Notes under the pieces: generated by a model
What the model saw: the letters and a program-made list of their open reading frames with translations, nothing else
What the model was told of the DNA's origin: nothing
Database searches by the model: none
Part shown: piece by piece, positions 35,561 through 44,564 of the stretch
Position numbering within the stretch: position 1 is the stretch's first letter
Layout: each line of letters starts with the position of its first letter
Translations under genes and position numbers: made by a program
NCBI RefSeq assembly: GCF_022569295.1
Contig: NZ_JAKFIA010000001.1
Coordinates: 2,648,501-2,712,500, forward strand
From: Pedomonas mirosovicensis
Lineage (GTDB): Bacteria; Pseudomonadota; Alphaproteobacteria; Sphingomonadales; Sphingomonadaceae
DNA: 64,000 bases
Direction: 5' to 3'

Positions 35561-36889
35561 ATGCCTACCCTTGACACCGCCGCGCCCGACCCCGGCGCTC
35601 AACCGAAAACGGCCTTCGCCTTTCGGGATTTCCGCTTCTTTTGGGCAGCCCGTTTCCTGGGCAGCTTCTCCACCCTCATGTCCGTTGTCGGCATCGGCTG
35701 GCTGGTCTACGAAATCGCCCGGCGCACCCACAGCATCAAGGAAGCCTCGCTGTATCTTGGCCTCATCGGCCTGGTGCAGTTCGCGGCGCTGGCCGGATGC
35801 ACCCTGTTCGCCGGCTATGTCGCCGACCATGTGGACCGGCGCTGGGTTGCGCGCGGCGCCATCATGGTCGAGATCTTCTCCGCCGCCTGGCTGTTCACCC
35901 ACACCGTCACCGGCATCGACGTGCTGTGGCCCATCTTCGTCTCGGCCGCGCTCATGGGCGTCGGGCGCGCCTTCATGGGGCCGGCGCTGCAGTCGCTCGC
36001 GCCCAACCTGGTGCCGCGCGATATCCTGCCCTCGGCCATCGCCTGGAACTCCATCGCCTGGCAAACGGCAGCCGTCGGCGGCCCCGCCGCCTGCGGCTAC
36101 CTGATGGCGCTCGGCCCCCAGTGGGTGTTCGGCACCTGCCTTGTGATGCTGTGCCTTGCGCTCCTCTGCATGTTCTGCATCCGCCCGGTTGCCCGCACCG
36201 CCGTCGCGCACAAGGCCAAGCCATGGCGCTCCATCGTCGCGGGCCTCAAGTACATCCGCACCAACCGCATCATTCTGGGCGCGATCTCGCTCGACCTGTT
36301 CGCCGTGCTGCTGGGCTCGGCCACGGCCATGCTGCCGGTCTTCGCCCGCGATGTGCTGATGGTGGGCCCCGAAGGCCTCGGCAACCTGCGCGCGGCGCCG
36401 GCCGTCGGCGCGGCGCTGGTGGCGCTGGTGCTCACGCGCGGCGGGCTGCGCCACAACGTCGGCCTGTGGATGTTCTCTTGCGTCGGCCTCTTCGGCCTGT
36501 GCACGGTGGTGTTCGGCCTGTCCAAATCCTTCCCGCTGTCGATGGCGGCGCTCATCGTCCTCGGCGGGGCGGACATGATCAGCGTCTACGTCCGCCAATC
36601 GCTCGAGCAGCTCTACACGCCTGATGACATGCGCGGGCGCGTCGCCTCGGTCAGCACCCTGTTCGTCAGCGCTTCTAATGAGCTGGGCGAGTTCCAGTCC
36701 GGCCTCATGGCGCGGCTGCTCGGCGCTGTGCCGTCCGTCATCGTCGGCGGCATCGGCGCGCTCATCGTCACCGGCCTGTGGGCCTGGGCCTTCCCCGAGC
36801 TTCGCAAGGCCAACAAGCTGGTGCCGCCCGAGCCCATACCTGCAAAGCCTGTATCAACCGACAACGGCAAAGCCTCACCGGCCTCGTGA
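35561..36889 (+). CDS. MFS transporter, EntS-like
   Basis: 442 residues with twelve predicted membrane helices. The first loop motif reads [18 protein letters not shown], close to the MFS motif A G-x-x-x-D-R-x-G-R-R, and [21 protein letters not shown] is typical of the MFS_3/EntS group of exporters. Those proteins export siderophores or drugs; a specific substrate cannot be assigned here. ATG 35561 (MPTLDTAAP) begins the family-like part; the longer frame from 35489 does not. It precedes cysK by 79 bp in the same direction, but a separate promoter-like sequence lies in that gap. Confidence 0.88.
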   Translation: MPTLDTAAPDPGAQPKTAFAFRDFRFFWAARFLGSFSTLMSVVGIGWLVYEIARRTHSIKEASLYLGLIGLVQFAALAGCTLFAGYVADHVDRRWVARGAIMVEIFSAAWLFTHTVTGIDVLWPIFVSAALMGVGRAFMGPALQSLAPNLVPRDILPSAIAWNSIAWQTAAVGGPAACGYLMALGPQWVFGTCLVMLCLALLCMFCIRPVARTAVAHKAKPWRSIVAGLKYIRTNRIILGAISLDLFAVLLGSATAMLPVFARDVLMVGPEGLGNLRAAPAVGAALVALVLTRGGLRHNVGLWMFSCVGLFGLCTVVFGLSKSFPLSMAALIVLGGADMISVYVRQSLEQLYTPDDMRGRVASVSTLFVSASNELGEFQSGLMARLLGAVPSVIVGGIGALIVTGLWAWAFPELRKANKLVPPEPIPAKPVSTDNGKASPAS

Positions 36890-36903
36890 GAAGAAATTCT
36901 CGC

Positions 36904-36931
36904 TTGGCCTTGGAAAGCATGGCCTTATCTT
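36904..36931 (+). promoter_or_regulatory. Possible sigma-70-type promoter of cysK
   Basis: TTGGCC (36904-36909), 16-bp spacer, TATCTT (36926-36931), 37 bp before the cysK start. A small hairpin GAGAA/TTCTC (36887-36904) precedes it. The match is only moderate. Confidence 0.3.
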
Positions 36932-36968
36932 GTCTGCAGATTGGCCGGTTCCGCATTTGGAGGCATTC

Positions 36969-37892
36969 ATGAAAGCGAACAGCGTTCTCGAGACCATCGG
37001 CAACACGCCGCACATCCGCGTCAACCGTCTCTTCGACGGCTCGCATGAAGTGTGGATCAAGTCCGAGCGGTCGAACCCCGGCGGGTCGATCAAGGATCGT
37101 ATCGCCCTTGCCATGATCGAGGACGCCGAGCGCTCCGGCGCGCTGAAGCCCGGCGGGGTGATCGTCGAGCCCACCTCGGGCAACACCGGCATCGGCCTGG
37201 CGATGGTCGCCGCCGTGAAGGGCTACAAGATCATCCTCGTCATGCCCGACAGCATGTCGATCGAGCGCCGCCGCCTGATGCTGGCCTACGGTGCCACCTT
37301 CGTGCTCACCCCGCGCGAGAAGGGCATGAAGGGTGCGGTCGAGAAGGCGACCGAAATCGTCAATGAAACGCCGGGCGCATGGATGCCCCAGCAGTTCGAG
37401 AACCCAGCCAACGTGACGGTGCACGAGCAGACAACGGCACAGGAAATCCTCGCCGACTTCCCCGAGGGGCTGGATTACATCATCACCGGCGTCGGCACCG
37501 GCGGCCACATCACCGGCGTCGCCAAGGTGCTGAAGAAGAAGTGGCCGAACCTCCAGGTGCTCGCGGTCGAACCCACCCAGTCCCCCGTGCTCTCCGGCGG
37601 CCAGCCCGGCCCGCACCCCATCCAGGGCCTTGGCGCGGGTTTCGTGCCGGTCATCATGGACACCAGCCTGCTCGATGGCGTCGTGCAGGTGGAAGCAGAA
37701 GACGCCCGCGAGATGGCCCGCCGCGCAGCGAAGGAGGAAGGCCTCCTCGTCGGCATTTCCTCGGGCGCGACGCTCGCCGCCATCGCCCAGAAGCTGAAGG
37801 ACATTCCGGCGGGCAGCCGCATCCTCGGCTTCAACTACGACACGGGCGAGCGTTACCTCTCCGTGCCGGATTTCCTGCCCAGCGAGAGCTGA
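36969..37892 (+). CDS. cysK: Cysteine synthase (O-acetylserine sulfhydrylase) CysK
   Basis: 307 residues. The PLP lysine is in [12 protein letters not shown], the substrate loop is [11 protein letters not shown], the PLP phosphate site is [11 protein letters not shown] and the ring-nitrogen serine is in VGISSGAT. The enzyme makes cysteine from O-acetylserine and sulfide, the final step of the sulfate assimilation begun by the cys transporter genes at 2442-7729. The start at 36969 ([18 protein letters not shown]) follows GGAGG; the frame upstream of it belongs to the out-of-frame MFS gene. A terminator lies at 37934-37955. Confidence 0.95.
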   Translation: MKANSVLETIGNTPHIRVNRLFDGSHEVWIKSERSNPGGSIKDRIALAMIEDAERSGALKPGGVIVEPTSGNTGIGLAMVAAVKGYKIILVMPDSMSIERRRLMLAYGATFVLTPREKGMKGAVEKATEIVNETPGAWMPQQFENPANVTVHEQTTAQEILADFPEGLDYIITGVGTGGHITGVAKVLKKKWPNLQVLAVEPTQSPVLSGGQPGPHPIQGLGAGFVPVIMDTSLLDGVVQVEAEDAREMARRAAKEEGLLVGISSGATLAAIAQKLKDIPAGSRILGFNYDTGERYLSVPDFLPSES

Positions 37893-37933
37893 TCCGGGCA
37901 GCAAAGCCACAGACACTCGGCTTACTGGCGAAG

Positions 37934-37955
37934 GGGGGCGGCAACGCCCCCTTTT
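37934..37955 (+). terminator. Rho-independent terminator after cysK
   Basis: GGGGGCG (37934-37940), tetraloop GCAA, CGCCCCC (37945-37951), then TTTT. Confidence 0.85.
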
Positions 37956-38019
37956 CCATTTGGCCCGCTTGCGGCACAAGAAGGGCCCCCAATCCGTTTC
38001 TGCCTGGCATGTGGTTGTG

Positions 38020-38616
38020 ATGGTCGAGCTTCTTGATGTTCCCCCCGGCGCCATTGCCAGCGTCGTCACTTACCTGGAGATGACCGAGCGCCCCCGCCCC
38101 CGGCCGGGCCCGGTGATGATGGGTTTGCACCTTGTGCCGATGAGCGACCCCGATCCCGAGCGCTACCGCGCCCTGTTCCGCGCCATCGGCGCGCCGTGGC
38201 TGTGGTTCAGCCGGCTGCAGCTGGATGATGCGTCCTTACGCGCCAGGCTGACCGCGCCTGGCGTTGCCCTTTATGCAGTGCAGGAGCGCAAGGTAGACGT
38301 GGGGCTGCTGGAGCTGGACTTTTCAGCGCAAGACGAGGTGGAAATCAGCTTCTTCGGTCTTGCGCCGCACTGCACCGGCCGCGGCGCGGGTTCGTGGCTG
38401 ATGGCGCAGGCGCTGGCGCTCGCCTGGGCGAAGAAGCCCCGGCGGGTGTGGCTGCACACCTGCAGCCTTGACCACCCGCGCGCCCTGGCGTTTTATCAAA
38501 AGCACGGCTTTCGCCCCTACGCCCGCAAGGTGGAGATCGCGCCAGACCCCCGCCTTACTGGCCTGCTTCCGCCAGACGCCGCCCCGCACGTTCCCGTGAT
38601 CGGAGAGACAGCATGA
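38020..38616 (+). CDS. GNAT-family N-acetyltransferase
   Basis: 198 residues from ATG 38020 (MVELLDVPPGAIASVVTYLEM). The acetyl-CoA-binding core is ISFFGLAPHCTGRGAGSWLMAQALALAW (about 110-137), with the C-terminal motif DHPRALAFYQKHGFRPYARK. The N-terminal 60 residues carry TYLEMTERPRP, a motif common in alphaproteobacterial GNAT proteins of unknown substrate. Its stop codon overlaps the start of the HAD gene by four bases (ATGA), so the two are translationally coupled. Confidence 0.87.
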   Translation: MVELLDVPPGAIASVVTYLEMTERPRPRPGPVMMGLHLVPMSDPDPERYRALFRAIGAPWLWFSRLQLDDASLRARLTAPGVALYAVQERKVDVGLLELDFSAQDEVEISFFGLAPHCTGRGAGSWLMAQALALAWAKKPRRVWLHTCSLDHPRALAFYQKHGFRPYARKVEIAPDPRLTGLLPPDAAPHVPVIGETA

Positions 38617-39314
38617 TCGACTGGTCTCAAGTCCGCGCCCTCAGCTTTGACTGCTACGGCACGCTGATCGACTGGGAAAGCGGCATCCTCCAGGCGCTCG
38701 CCCCCTGGGTCAGCCGCTTCGGGTCCGCCAAGGTGCTGGCCGGCTTCGGCGCGGTGGAGCCGGATCTGGAGCATGCCCACCCCATCTGGCCCTATCGGCA
38801 GGTGGTGGCAGAGGTCTACCGCCAGATGGCGCGGGAGCTGGACGTTGCCAGCGATGACGCGGCCGCCGTCCGCTTCGCCGACTCCATCGCCAACTGGCCA
38901 CCGTTTCCCGACACCATCGCCGCCCTCCGGAAGCTGAAAAGCCGGTTCCAGCTGTTCATCCTCTCGAACGTGGACGAAGCCAGCATCCTCGGCTCGCTAA
39001 AGCTGCTGGCCGTGCCGTTCGACGGCGTGTTTACCGCCGAGCAGATCGGCTCCTACAAGCCCAACCCCCGCAACTTCGATTTCCTGCTGGCGCAGATGGC
39101 GGCGCGCGGCATCACGCCCCAGCAGATCGTCCACGTGGCCCAGTCCCTCTACCACGACCACGGCCCCGCCCAGGCCGCCGGCCTCAAGACGGTGTGGATC
39201 GACCGCACCCAGGGCAAGCCGGGCGCCACCCGCCTGCCCCACCCCCTGCCGCCCTTTGACCTGCGCTTCGAGACGCTGGGCGAGTTCGCCGCCCGCGCCG
39301 TCACCACGCACTGA
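38613..39314 (+). CDS. HAD-superfamily hydrolase, haloacid dehalogenase type II-like
   Basis: 233 residues. Motif I is SFDCYGTLIDW (nucleophile Asp followed by Tyr, as in L-2-haloacid dehalogenases), motif II LFILSNVDE, motif III lysine SYKPNPRNF, and motif IV LYHDHGPAQAAGLKTVWIDR, where the usual acidic pair is replaced by HDH. The protein is full length. It may be a dehalogenase or a small-molecule phosphatase; the Asp-x-Tyr motif favours the former family, not necessarily the activity. Overlaps the upstream GNAT gene by four bases. Confidence 0.87.
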   Translation: MIDWSQVRALSFDCYGTLIDWESGILQALAPWVSRFGSAKVLAGFGAVEPDLEHAHPIWPYRQVVAEVYRQMARELDVASDDAAAVRFADSIANWPPFPDTIAALRKLKSRFQLFILSNVDEASILGSLKLLAVPFDGVFTAEQIGSYKPNPRNFDFLLAQMAARGITPQQIVHVAQSLYHDHGPAQAAGLKTVWIDRTQGKPGATRLPHPLPPFDLRFETLGEFAARAVTTH

Positions 39315-39428
39315 GCACCCAGTTCTCGCACAAGCAAGGCTTGCCCTTCCCAGCAAGCTCCTACCTACCGCCTTTCGCCTGTCTGCCGCCTTTGCGGCCG
39401 GCATTGACCGGGAGGTTCTCTTGCCTTA

Positions 39429-39450
39429 GTTTGGATCCATGGATCCAAAC
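39429..39450. promoter_or_regulatory. Perfect 22-bp palindrome overlapping the GntR start codon
   Basis: GTTTGGATCCA is followed directly by its exact complement; the central ATG (39439-39441) is the start codon of the GntR gene. A TTGACC box at 39404 with 17-bp spacing to TAGTTT at 39427 places transcription initiation at or next to the start codon. Best explained as an autoregulatory operator; the TGGATCCA core is of the kind bound by FCD-type GntR proteins. Confidence 0.75.
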
Positions 39451-40065
39451 TCTATCGAAGCGATTCTGCGCGACGAGATTGAACAGGGGCGGCTGGCCCC
39501 TGGCACGCCGCTGAAGCAGGAAGACCTCGCTGCCCGCTTCAAGGTGAGCCGCCAGCCTGTCCGCCGCGTGCTGGAGCGCCTGCTGGTCGCCGGGTTTCTC
39601 ACACGCCGGTCAGACCGCACCGTCGTTGTCGCCGAATGGAGCGCCAGGCAAGCGCTTGAGCTGATCGGCGTTCGGGTGGCGCTCGAAACCCATGCCCTGC
39701 GCCTGTCCCTGCCCCGGCTGGACGAGCGCACACTCCGCAAGGCCCGCCGCATCTGCGAGGCGCTGCTGGACGAGGACGACCCGGCCGAGATTGAGGAGCT
39801 GGACATTCAGTTCCACCGCCTTCTTTACAGCGGCTGCGCTAATGACCGCCTGCTGGCGATGATCGAGGATCTGCGCCGCGAAGGCCGCCGCATCTATGCC
39901 ATGCAGCCCAGGGGAAGCATGACGCGCACCACTCTCTACAAGGAGCATCAGGCCCTTCTGTCGGCCTGCATGAACAAGGACATCGACAGGGCCGTCGACG
40001 CCCTCTCGGCCCACCTGTCAGACACCCCGCCCCTCATCCAGCAACCGGAAGGAGACCCCGCATGA
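39439..40065 (+). CDS. GntR-family regulator, FCD type
   Basis: 208 residues. The winged helix is at about 8-62 (LAPGTPLKQEDLAARFKVSRQPVRRVLERLLVAGFL) and the FCD all-helical ligand domain at about 70-200, with metal-ligand-type residues in ELDIQFHRLLY and YKEHQALLSACMNKD. The start codon lies inside a perfect palindrome, so the protein probably controls its own synthesis. There is no ribosome binding site, and the predicted transcription start coincides with the ATG, so the message may be leaderless. It overlaps the downstream OsmC gene by four bases, suggesting they form one operon. Confidence 0.87.
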   Translation: MDPNSIEAILRDEIEQGRLAPGTPLKQEDLAARFKVSRQPVRRVLERLLVAGFLTRRSDRTVVVAEWSARQALELIGVRVALETHALRLSLPRLDERTLRKARRICEALLDEDDPAEIEELDIQFHRLLYSGCANDRLLAMIEDLRREGRRIYAMQPRGSMTRTTLYKEHQALLSACMNKDIDRAVDALSAHLSDTPPLIQQPEGDPA

Positions 40066-40514
40066 GCAGCTTCAGCGCCGAAGTGGCATGGGAGCGCGGC
40101 GACGCCCGCTTTACGGACAACCGCTATAGCCGCGCCCATCGCTGGAGCTTCGATGGCGGCCACGTCGTCCCCGCCTCCTCCTCGCCCCACGTGGTGCCGC
40201 TGCCCTACTCGGTCGCGGAGAACGTGGACCCCGAGGAAGCCTTCGTCGCCGCGCTTTCCAGCTGCCACATGCTGTTCTTCCTGTCGCTTGCGGCCAAGAA
40301 GGGCCTCATCGTCGACAGCTACACGGACAAGGCCGAAGGCGTGATGGAGACCATCGGCGGCAAGACGCAGGTCACCCACGTCACCCTCAACCCGCGCGTC
40401 GCCTACGCGGGCCAGGCGCCCAATCGGGACACCGAAGCCGACCTCCACCACCGCTCCCACGAGCTGTGCTTCCTCGCCAACTCGGTGAAGACCGAGATCG
40501 AGGTGAATTTCTAG
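40062..40514 (+). CDS. OsmC-family peroxiredoxin-like protein
   Basis: 150 residues. The OsmC fold is indicated by YSVAENVDPEEAFVAALSSCHMLFFLSLAAKKGLIV with the first active-site cysteine (in SSCHM, about 67) and the second in HELCFLANSVKTE near residue 140. Such proteins reduce organic hydroperoxides with the cysteine pair. It differs from the second OsmC-family protein in this window (Ohr at 50335). It is translationally coupled to the FCD-GntR regulator. Confidence 0.9.
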   Translation: MSSFSAEVAWERGDARFTDNRYSRAHRWSFDGGHVVPASSSPHVVPLPYSVAENVDPEEAFVAALSSCHMLFFLSLAAKKGLIVDSYTDKAEGVMETIGGKTQVTHVTLNPRVAYAGQAPNRDTEADLHHRSHELCFLANSVKTEIEVNF

Positions 40515-40518
40515 ATTT

Positions 40519-40692
40519 CTTGTTTTGCAGGAGGGGCTCGCCCCTCCTGCACCTCCCTTGCGTTTATCGGGCCGCGCCCTTTCCCCACGCACGGCCCATT
40601 AAGATCACCCCCAAGAAAAGGGCCGCACCCGCCATAACGGACACGGCCCTTAAAACGAATGGGGGTGTGGGGGTTAAGACCCCCACGAACTA
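40519..40692. repeat. Intergenic hairpin repeat, family A, copy 2
   Basis: The left hairpin TGCAGGAGGGGC with its complement (40526-40551) is identical to that of copy 1 except in the loop. The middle has two GGGCCG-to-CGGCCC units (about 40569-40598 and 40620-40648). The right hairpin is GTGGGGGT/ACCCCCAC (40667-40686). The unit fills the 182-bp gap between the convergent OsmC and decarboxylase genes. Confidence 0.75.
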
Positions 40693-40696
40693 ACCT

Positions 40697-42118
40697 TTAC
40701 CTAAAACCCCGGGCCGTCTCACGGATCAGGTCCAGCGCGGCGTTTACGTGGCGGGTTTCGGTGTTGGTCTGGCCCACCTGAAAGCGGATGACGTAGCGGC
40801 CGCCCAGGCGGGTTTGGGTGAAGTAGGCCTTGCCCGTATCATTGAGCGCGGTGAGCAGCCGCTCGTTGTGGGCGTCCAGTTCCTCTTCGGGCAGCCCTTC
40901 GGGTCGGTGACGGAAGGTGAAGAGGGCCAGCTTCAGCGGCGAGGTGATCTCGAAGCCCGGCTCCGCCGCCAGCGTATCGTGGGCGTGCTTGGCCAGTTCG
41001 ATGTGGCGGCGGAGGAGCGTTTGCAGCCCTGAAAGGCCGTAGGAGCGCAGCACGAACCACAGCTTGAGCGCGCGGAAGCGGCGGCCCAGCGGCACGCTCC
41101 AGTTGCTGTAGTCGGTGACGCCGTTCGCGCCGTGGGTGCGGAGGTATTCCGGCACCAGCGAGAGGGTCCGCATCAGCGCTTCAGGGTCGCGCACATAGTG
41201 GGCCGAGCAGTCGAAGTTGGTGAGCAGCCACTTGTGCGGGTTGAAGACGAAGCTGTCCGCCAGTTCCAGCCCGTCCGCCATCCAGCGCCATTCCGGCAGG
41301 ATGAGGGCCGAGCCCGCCCAGGCGGCGTCCACGTGCACGAAGGCCCCGTGGGAGCGGGCGATCTGCGAGACCGCCCACACGTCGTCCATGCCGCCGGTGC
41401 CGGTGCCGCCGATGCAGGCAACGACGCAGGCGGGCGTGATGCCCGCCGCCACGTCTCGGCGAATGGCCGCTTCCAGCGCATCGAGCCGCACGGCGCGGTT
41501 TTCGTCCACGGGGATCTTGCGGACCATATCGGCGCCGAAGCCCGCTACCCGCGCGCCTTTCTCCACCGATGAGTGGGCGTCCTCGCTGCAATAGACCGCC
41601 AGCCGCTGGCCGGTGCTGGAGAGCCCTTCCTTGTTGGCGGCATCGCCGGTCGCTCTCTCCCGCGCCATCAGCAGGGCCGAGAGCGTCGCCTCCGACGCGC
41701 TGGCTTGAATGGAGCCACGGAAGTCCTGCGGCAGGTCGAGCGCGCGGGCCAGCCACTCCATCATCCGCCCTTCCATTTCGGTGGCGGCGGGGGAGGTCTG
41801 CCACAGCATGCACTGGGCGGCCAGCGTCGAGGTCAGCATTTCCGCCAGCACGGAGGGCGGGCTGGCGTTGGCCGGGAAGTAGGCGAAGAAGCTGGGGTGC
41901 TGCCAGTGGGTCATGCCCGGCAGCACGATATCCGTGAAGTCCTTGAAGATCGCTTCGAACGGCTCGCCCTGCTCAGGTGGCGCTTCGGGCAGTTGGGCGG
42001 CAATGCTGCCCGGCGCAACGCTGGCCCGCACCGGGTATTCTTCCACGCCCGCCATATAGTCCGCCATCCAGTCCACCAGCGCGTGGGCGTGGCGGCGAAA
42101 CGTCTCGGTATCCAACAC
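40697..42118 (-). CDS. PLP-dependent aromatic-L-amino-acid decarboxylase family protein
   Basis: 473 residues, full length for group II decarboxylases. The N-terminal swap region is FRRHAHALVDWMADYMAGVEEYPV; HWQHPSFFAYFPANAS is the substrate-site loop; the cofactor-binding lysine is in FVFNPHKWLLTNFDC, and VHVDAAWAGSA carries the PLP ring-contact Asp and Ala. The likely reaction is decarboxylation of tyrosine, tryptophan or DOPA to the amine; a tyrosine/tryptophan preference cannot be distinguished. It follows grxD on the same strand but a hairpin separates them. Confidence 0.9.
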   Translation of the reverse strand: MLDTETFRRHAHALVDWMADYMAGVEEYPVRASVAPGSIAAQLPEAPPEQGEPFEAIFKDFTDIVLPGMTHWQHPSFFAYFPANASPPSVLAEMLTSTLAAQCMLWQTSPAATEMEGRMMEWLARALDLPQDFRGSIQASASEATLSALLMARERATGDAANKEGLSSTGQRLAVYCSEDAHSSVEKGARVAGFGADMVRKIPVDENRAVRLDALEAAIRRDVAAGITPACVVACIGGTGTGGMDDVWAVSQIARSHGAFVHVDAAWAGSALILPEWRWMADGLELADSFVFNPHKWLLTNFDCSAHYVRDPEALMRTLSLVPEYLRTHGANGVTDYSNWSVPLGRRFRALKLWFVLRSYGLSGLQTLLRRHIELAKHAHDTLAAEPGFEITSPLKLALFTFRHRPEGLPEEELDAHNERLLTALNDTGKAYFTQTRLGGRYVIRFQVGQTNTETRHVNAALDLIRETARGFR

Positions 42119-42133
42119 TCATCTCCATAAACG

Positions 42134-42165
42134 ACAAGGCCCGACGCAGGAGCATCGGGCCTTGT
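42134..42165 (-). terminator. Hairpin between grxD and the decarboxylase gene
   Basis: A perfect 11-bp stem ACAAGGCCCGA (42134-42144) with its complement (42155-42165), loop ten bases. On the minus strand it is followed by CGTTTATGG, so the T-run is weak. Confidence 0.55.
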
Positions 42166-42194
42166 CTAGGATATTCCGGGACGACGGCAACCGC

Positions 42195-42527
42195 TTACTC
42201 GGCAGCGGTCACGCCCTTCTCATCCAGAAGCTGCGCCAGCTCGCCGGACTCGAACATTTCCATCATGATGTCCGAGCCGCCGATAAACTCGCCCTTCACG
42301 TAGAGCTGGGGAATGGTCGGCCAGTTGGAGAACTGCTTGATGCCCTCGCGCAGCTCCGGGTTTTCCAGCACGTTGTAGCTGGCGTAGGAGACGTCCAGAC
42401 GCTCCAGAATCGCCACGGCGCGCGACGAGAAGCCGCACTGCGGGAAGTCCGGCGTGCCCTTCATGAAAAGCACCACGTCGTAGGTATCAACCGCCTGACG
42501 GATGCTGTCGAAAACGTTTTCGCTCAT
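42195..42527 (-). CDS. grxD: Monothiol glutaredoxin GrxD (Grx4 family)
   Basis: 110 residues. The active site is PQCGFSSRAV (CGFS type), with the glutathione-binding WPTIPQLYVKGEFIGGSDI. Proteins of this class bind a [2Fe-2S] cluster with glutathione and, with BolA, handle Fe-S cluster delivery and iron signalling. The bolA-family gene ends 16 bp upstream on the same strand, which supports the GrxD-BolA partnership. Third gene of the DUF1476-bolA-grxD operon. Confidence 0.95.
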   Translation of the reverse strand: MSENVFDSIRQAVDTYDVVLFMKGTPDFPQCGFSSRAVAILERLDVSYASYNVLENPELREGIKQFSNWPTIPQLYVKGEFIGGSDIMMEMFESGELAQLLDEKGVTAAE

Positions 42528-42543
42528 ATGTTCTACTCCAAGC

Positions 42544-42780
42544 TCAGGCCGCCGGTGCCTTGGTGGTCAGCGCCAGCGCGTGCAACTCGCCGCCCATCCG
42601 GCCCTGCAACGCCTGATAAACCAATTGATGCTGCCGCACCCGCGGCAGCCCTGCGAAGGCGGACGACACCACGGTCGCCGCATAGTGGTCGCCGTCGCCC
42701 GCCAGGTCATCGATGGTGACCTCGGCGTCCGGCAGGGCCTCCTTGATGAGGCGCGCGATGTCGTCAGCTGCCATTGGCAT
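42544..42780 (-). CDS. bolA: BolA-family protein
   Basis: 78 residues. The BolA fold is evident (IARLIKEALPDAEVTIDDLAGDGDHYAATVVSSAFAGLPRVRQHQLVYQAL), with the conserved histidine in VRQHQLVYQAL that ligates the GrxD-shared Fe-S cluster. The short length and GDGDHY loop place it nearer the BolA2/IbaG type. Translation may begin at 42780 or two codons later at 42774. It lies between DUF1476 and grxD. Confidence 0.92.
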   Translation of the reverse strand: MPMAADDIARLIKEALPDAEVTIDDLAGDGDHYAATVVSSAFAGLPRVRQHQLVYQALQGRMGGELHALALTTKAPAA

Positions 42781-42832
42781 GGTACGATACTCTACCTTGT
42801 CCGCATCCGCCCCGTTTTGCCGAGGCCGGTGC

Positions 42833-43156
42833 TCAAATGCTCTCGAAGAACTGACGGCGGGCTTCCGCCATCTTCTCTTCCATCACGCGACGCACCTGGT
42901 GCTCCGAAATCTCGATGCCACGGGCGGTCAGGTCGCCGTAAATCTTGCGGAACACGTCATCGTCGCCCGCTTCCTCGAAATCGGCATGGATCACCGACTT
43001 GGCGTAGGTTTCCGCCTCTTCCGGCGTCAGCTTCAAAAGCTCGGCCGCCCACAAACCCAGGAGCTTGTTGCGCCGGGCTGCCACCTTGAACTGCAGCTCC
43101 GCATCCCGCGCGAACTTATCCTCGAACGCCTTCTCCCGGTTGTCGAACGTGGTCAT
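42833..43156 (-). CDS. DUF1476 protein (F1-ATPase zeta-subunit inhibitor family)
   Basis: 107 residues from ATG 43156 (MTTFDNREKAFEDKFARDAEL), the conserved opening of the family. The four-helix body includes LGLWAAELLKLTPEEAETYAKSVIHADFEEAGDDDV and RRVMEEKMAEARRQFFESI. In Paracoccus and other alphaproteobacteria this protein inhibits ATP hydrolysis by the F1 sector. The family is essentially alphaproteobacterial, which supports the taxonomic inference. A longer frame from 43279 has a non-conserved extension. First gene of the bolA-grxD operon, divergent from purC. Confidence 0.9.
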   Translation of the reverse strand: MTTFDNREKAFEDKFARDAELQFKVAARRNKLLGLWAAELLKLTPEEAETYAKSVIHADFEEAGDDDVFRKIYGDLTARGIEISEHQVRRVMEEKMAEARRQFFESI

Positions 43157-43435
43157 GGCCTCTTTCTCTTGGAACTGATCGATCTCATTCCCTACATAGA
43201 GAGCCGCCTGGGCCATATCAACATCCAGCCAGGCTGGAGTGCGCGAATCGCTGCCTGATAACGGGATGACAATCTTCAATTGTTCCCCAGGACCCTTTGG
43301 AGTATGGAGGACCCGACTCGCTGGGGCGGCCCTCGCGGCTTGGCCCTGATCTGCCGAAGGGACATATCAGGAACCGAGCGTTACAAGCGTATCAGGCCCG
43401 TCAGCATAGACACTTCCGACTCAGTGGACCCAATT

Positions 43436-44224
43436 ATGTCTCGCCGTCGCCAAATTTACGAAGGCAAGGCCAAGATCCTTTACGAAGGACCCGAGCCTGG
43501 CACTCTCATCCAGTATTTCAAGGATGACGCGACCGCCTTCAACGCGCAGAAGAAGGGCACGATCTCCGGCAAGGGCGTGCTCAACAACCGCATCTCGGAG
43601 CATGTGTTCACGCTCCTCGGCAACATGGGCATTCCGACCCATTTCATCCGCCGCCTGAACATGCGCGAGCAGCTGGTGCGGCAGGTGGAAATCGTGCCGA
43701 TCGAGGTGGTTGTCCGCAACGTGGTGGCGGGCTCGCTGGCCAAGCGGCTGGGCCTGGAAGAAGGCATGCCGCTGCCGCGCACCATCATCGAATATTATTA
43801 CAAGAACGATGCCCTCGGCGATCCGATGATCACCGACGAGCACATCGCCGCCTTCGGCTGGGCGACCCAGGAAGAGATGCATGACATCGCGGACCTCGCG
43901 ATCCGCATCAACGATTTCCTGTCGGGCCTGTTCGCCGGCATCGGCATCAAGCTCGTCGATTTCAAGCTGGAGTTCGGCCGCCTGTGGGAAGGCGACTACA
44001 GCCGCATCCTGCTGGCGGACGAGATCAGCCCCGACGGCTGCCGCCTGTGGGACGCCGCCACCGGCGAGAAGCTCGACAAGGACCGCTTCCGCCGCGACCT
44101 CGGCGGTGAAGTGGAAGCCTATCAGGAAGTCGCGCGCCGCCTCGGCCTGCTGCCGGAAGGTTCGGTCTCGACGGTTCTTGATCTGGAACAGCACCGCAAG
44201 GCACGCGAGGAAGGACGGGGATGA
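43436..44224 (+). CDS. purC: Phosphoribosylaminoimidazole-succinocarboxamide synthase PurC
   Basis: 262 residues from ATG 43436 ([18 protein letters not shown]). SAICAR-synthetase motifs are present: EGKAKILYE nucleotide loop, [17 protein letters not shown], and [10 protein letters not shown] with the catalytic acidic residues plus [14 protein letters not shown]. The enzyme joins aspartate to CAIR with ATP. It overlaps purS by four bases (ATGA). A longer frame to 43280 has a non-conserved 52-residue extension. Confidence 0.95.
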   Translation: MSRRRQIYEGKAKILYEGPEPGTLIQYFKDDATAFNAQKKGTISGKGVLNNRISEHVFTLLGNMGIPTHFIRRLNMREQLVRQVEIVPIEVVVRNVVAGSLAKRLGLEEGMPLPRTIIEYYYKNDALGDPMITDEHIAAFGWATQEEMHDIADLAIRINDFLSGLFAGIGIKLVDFKLEFGRLWEGDYSRILLADEISPDGCRLWDAATGEKLDKDRFRRDLGGEVEAYQEVARRLGLLPEGSVSTVLDLEQHRKAREEGRG

Positions 44225-44460
44225 AAGCCAAGGTTTACGTGACGCTGAAGAACGGGGTGCTCGACCCCCAGGGCAAGGCCATTGAGGGTGCGCTCCATGG
44301 CCTGGGCTTCAGCGGTGTTGAGGACGTGCGTCAGGGCAAGTTCATCGAACTGGAAGTGGCCGAGACCGACGAGGCCAAGGCCAAGGCCCAGATCGATGAG
44401 ATGTGCCGCAAGCTGCTGGCCAACACCGTCATCGAGAACTACCGGATCGAACTGGCCTGA
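44221..44460 (+). CDS. purS: FGAM synthase subunit PurS
   Basis: 79 residues. [25 protein letters not shown] is the typical PurS opening, and the KFIELEV and [18 protein letters not shown] segments complete the small ferredoxin-like fold. PurS bridges PurQ and PurL in the three-part phosphoribosylformylglycinamidine synthase. It overlaps purC by four bases; purQ starts 104 bp downstream. Confidence 0.95.
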   Translation: MKAKVYVTLKNGVLDPQGKAIEGALHGLGFSGVEDVRQGKFIELEVAETDEAKAKAQIDEMCRKLLANTVIENYRIELA

Positions 44461-44564
44461 GAGCCGGTCAGGACGCCGCCCGCCCCGCCGGGCGGCCGAT
44501 CCGCTTTCGGGCCAGCCCCGAGTGCAACACCCAGAACTAGGGTCCCAAAACTAGGGTCAAGGTT

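Noticed and set aside
44536..44558. ACTAGGGTC occurring twice before purQ
   Set aside because: A short duplication only; no promoter or riboswitch-like structure could be supported.
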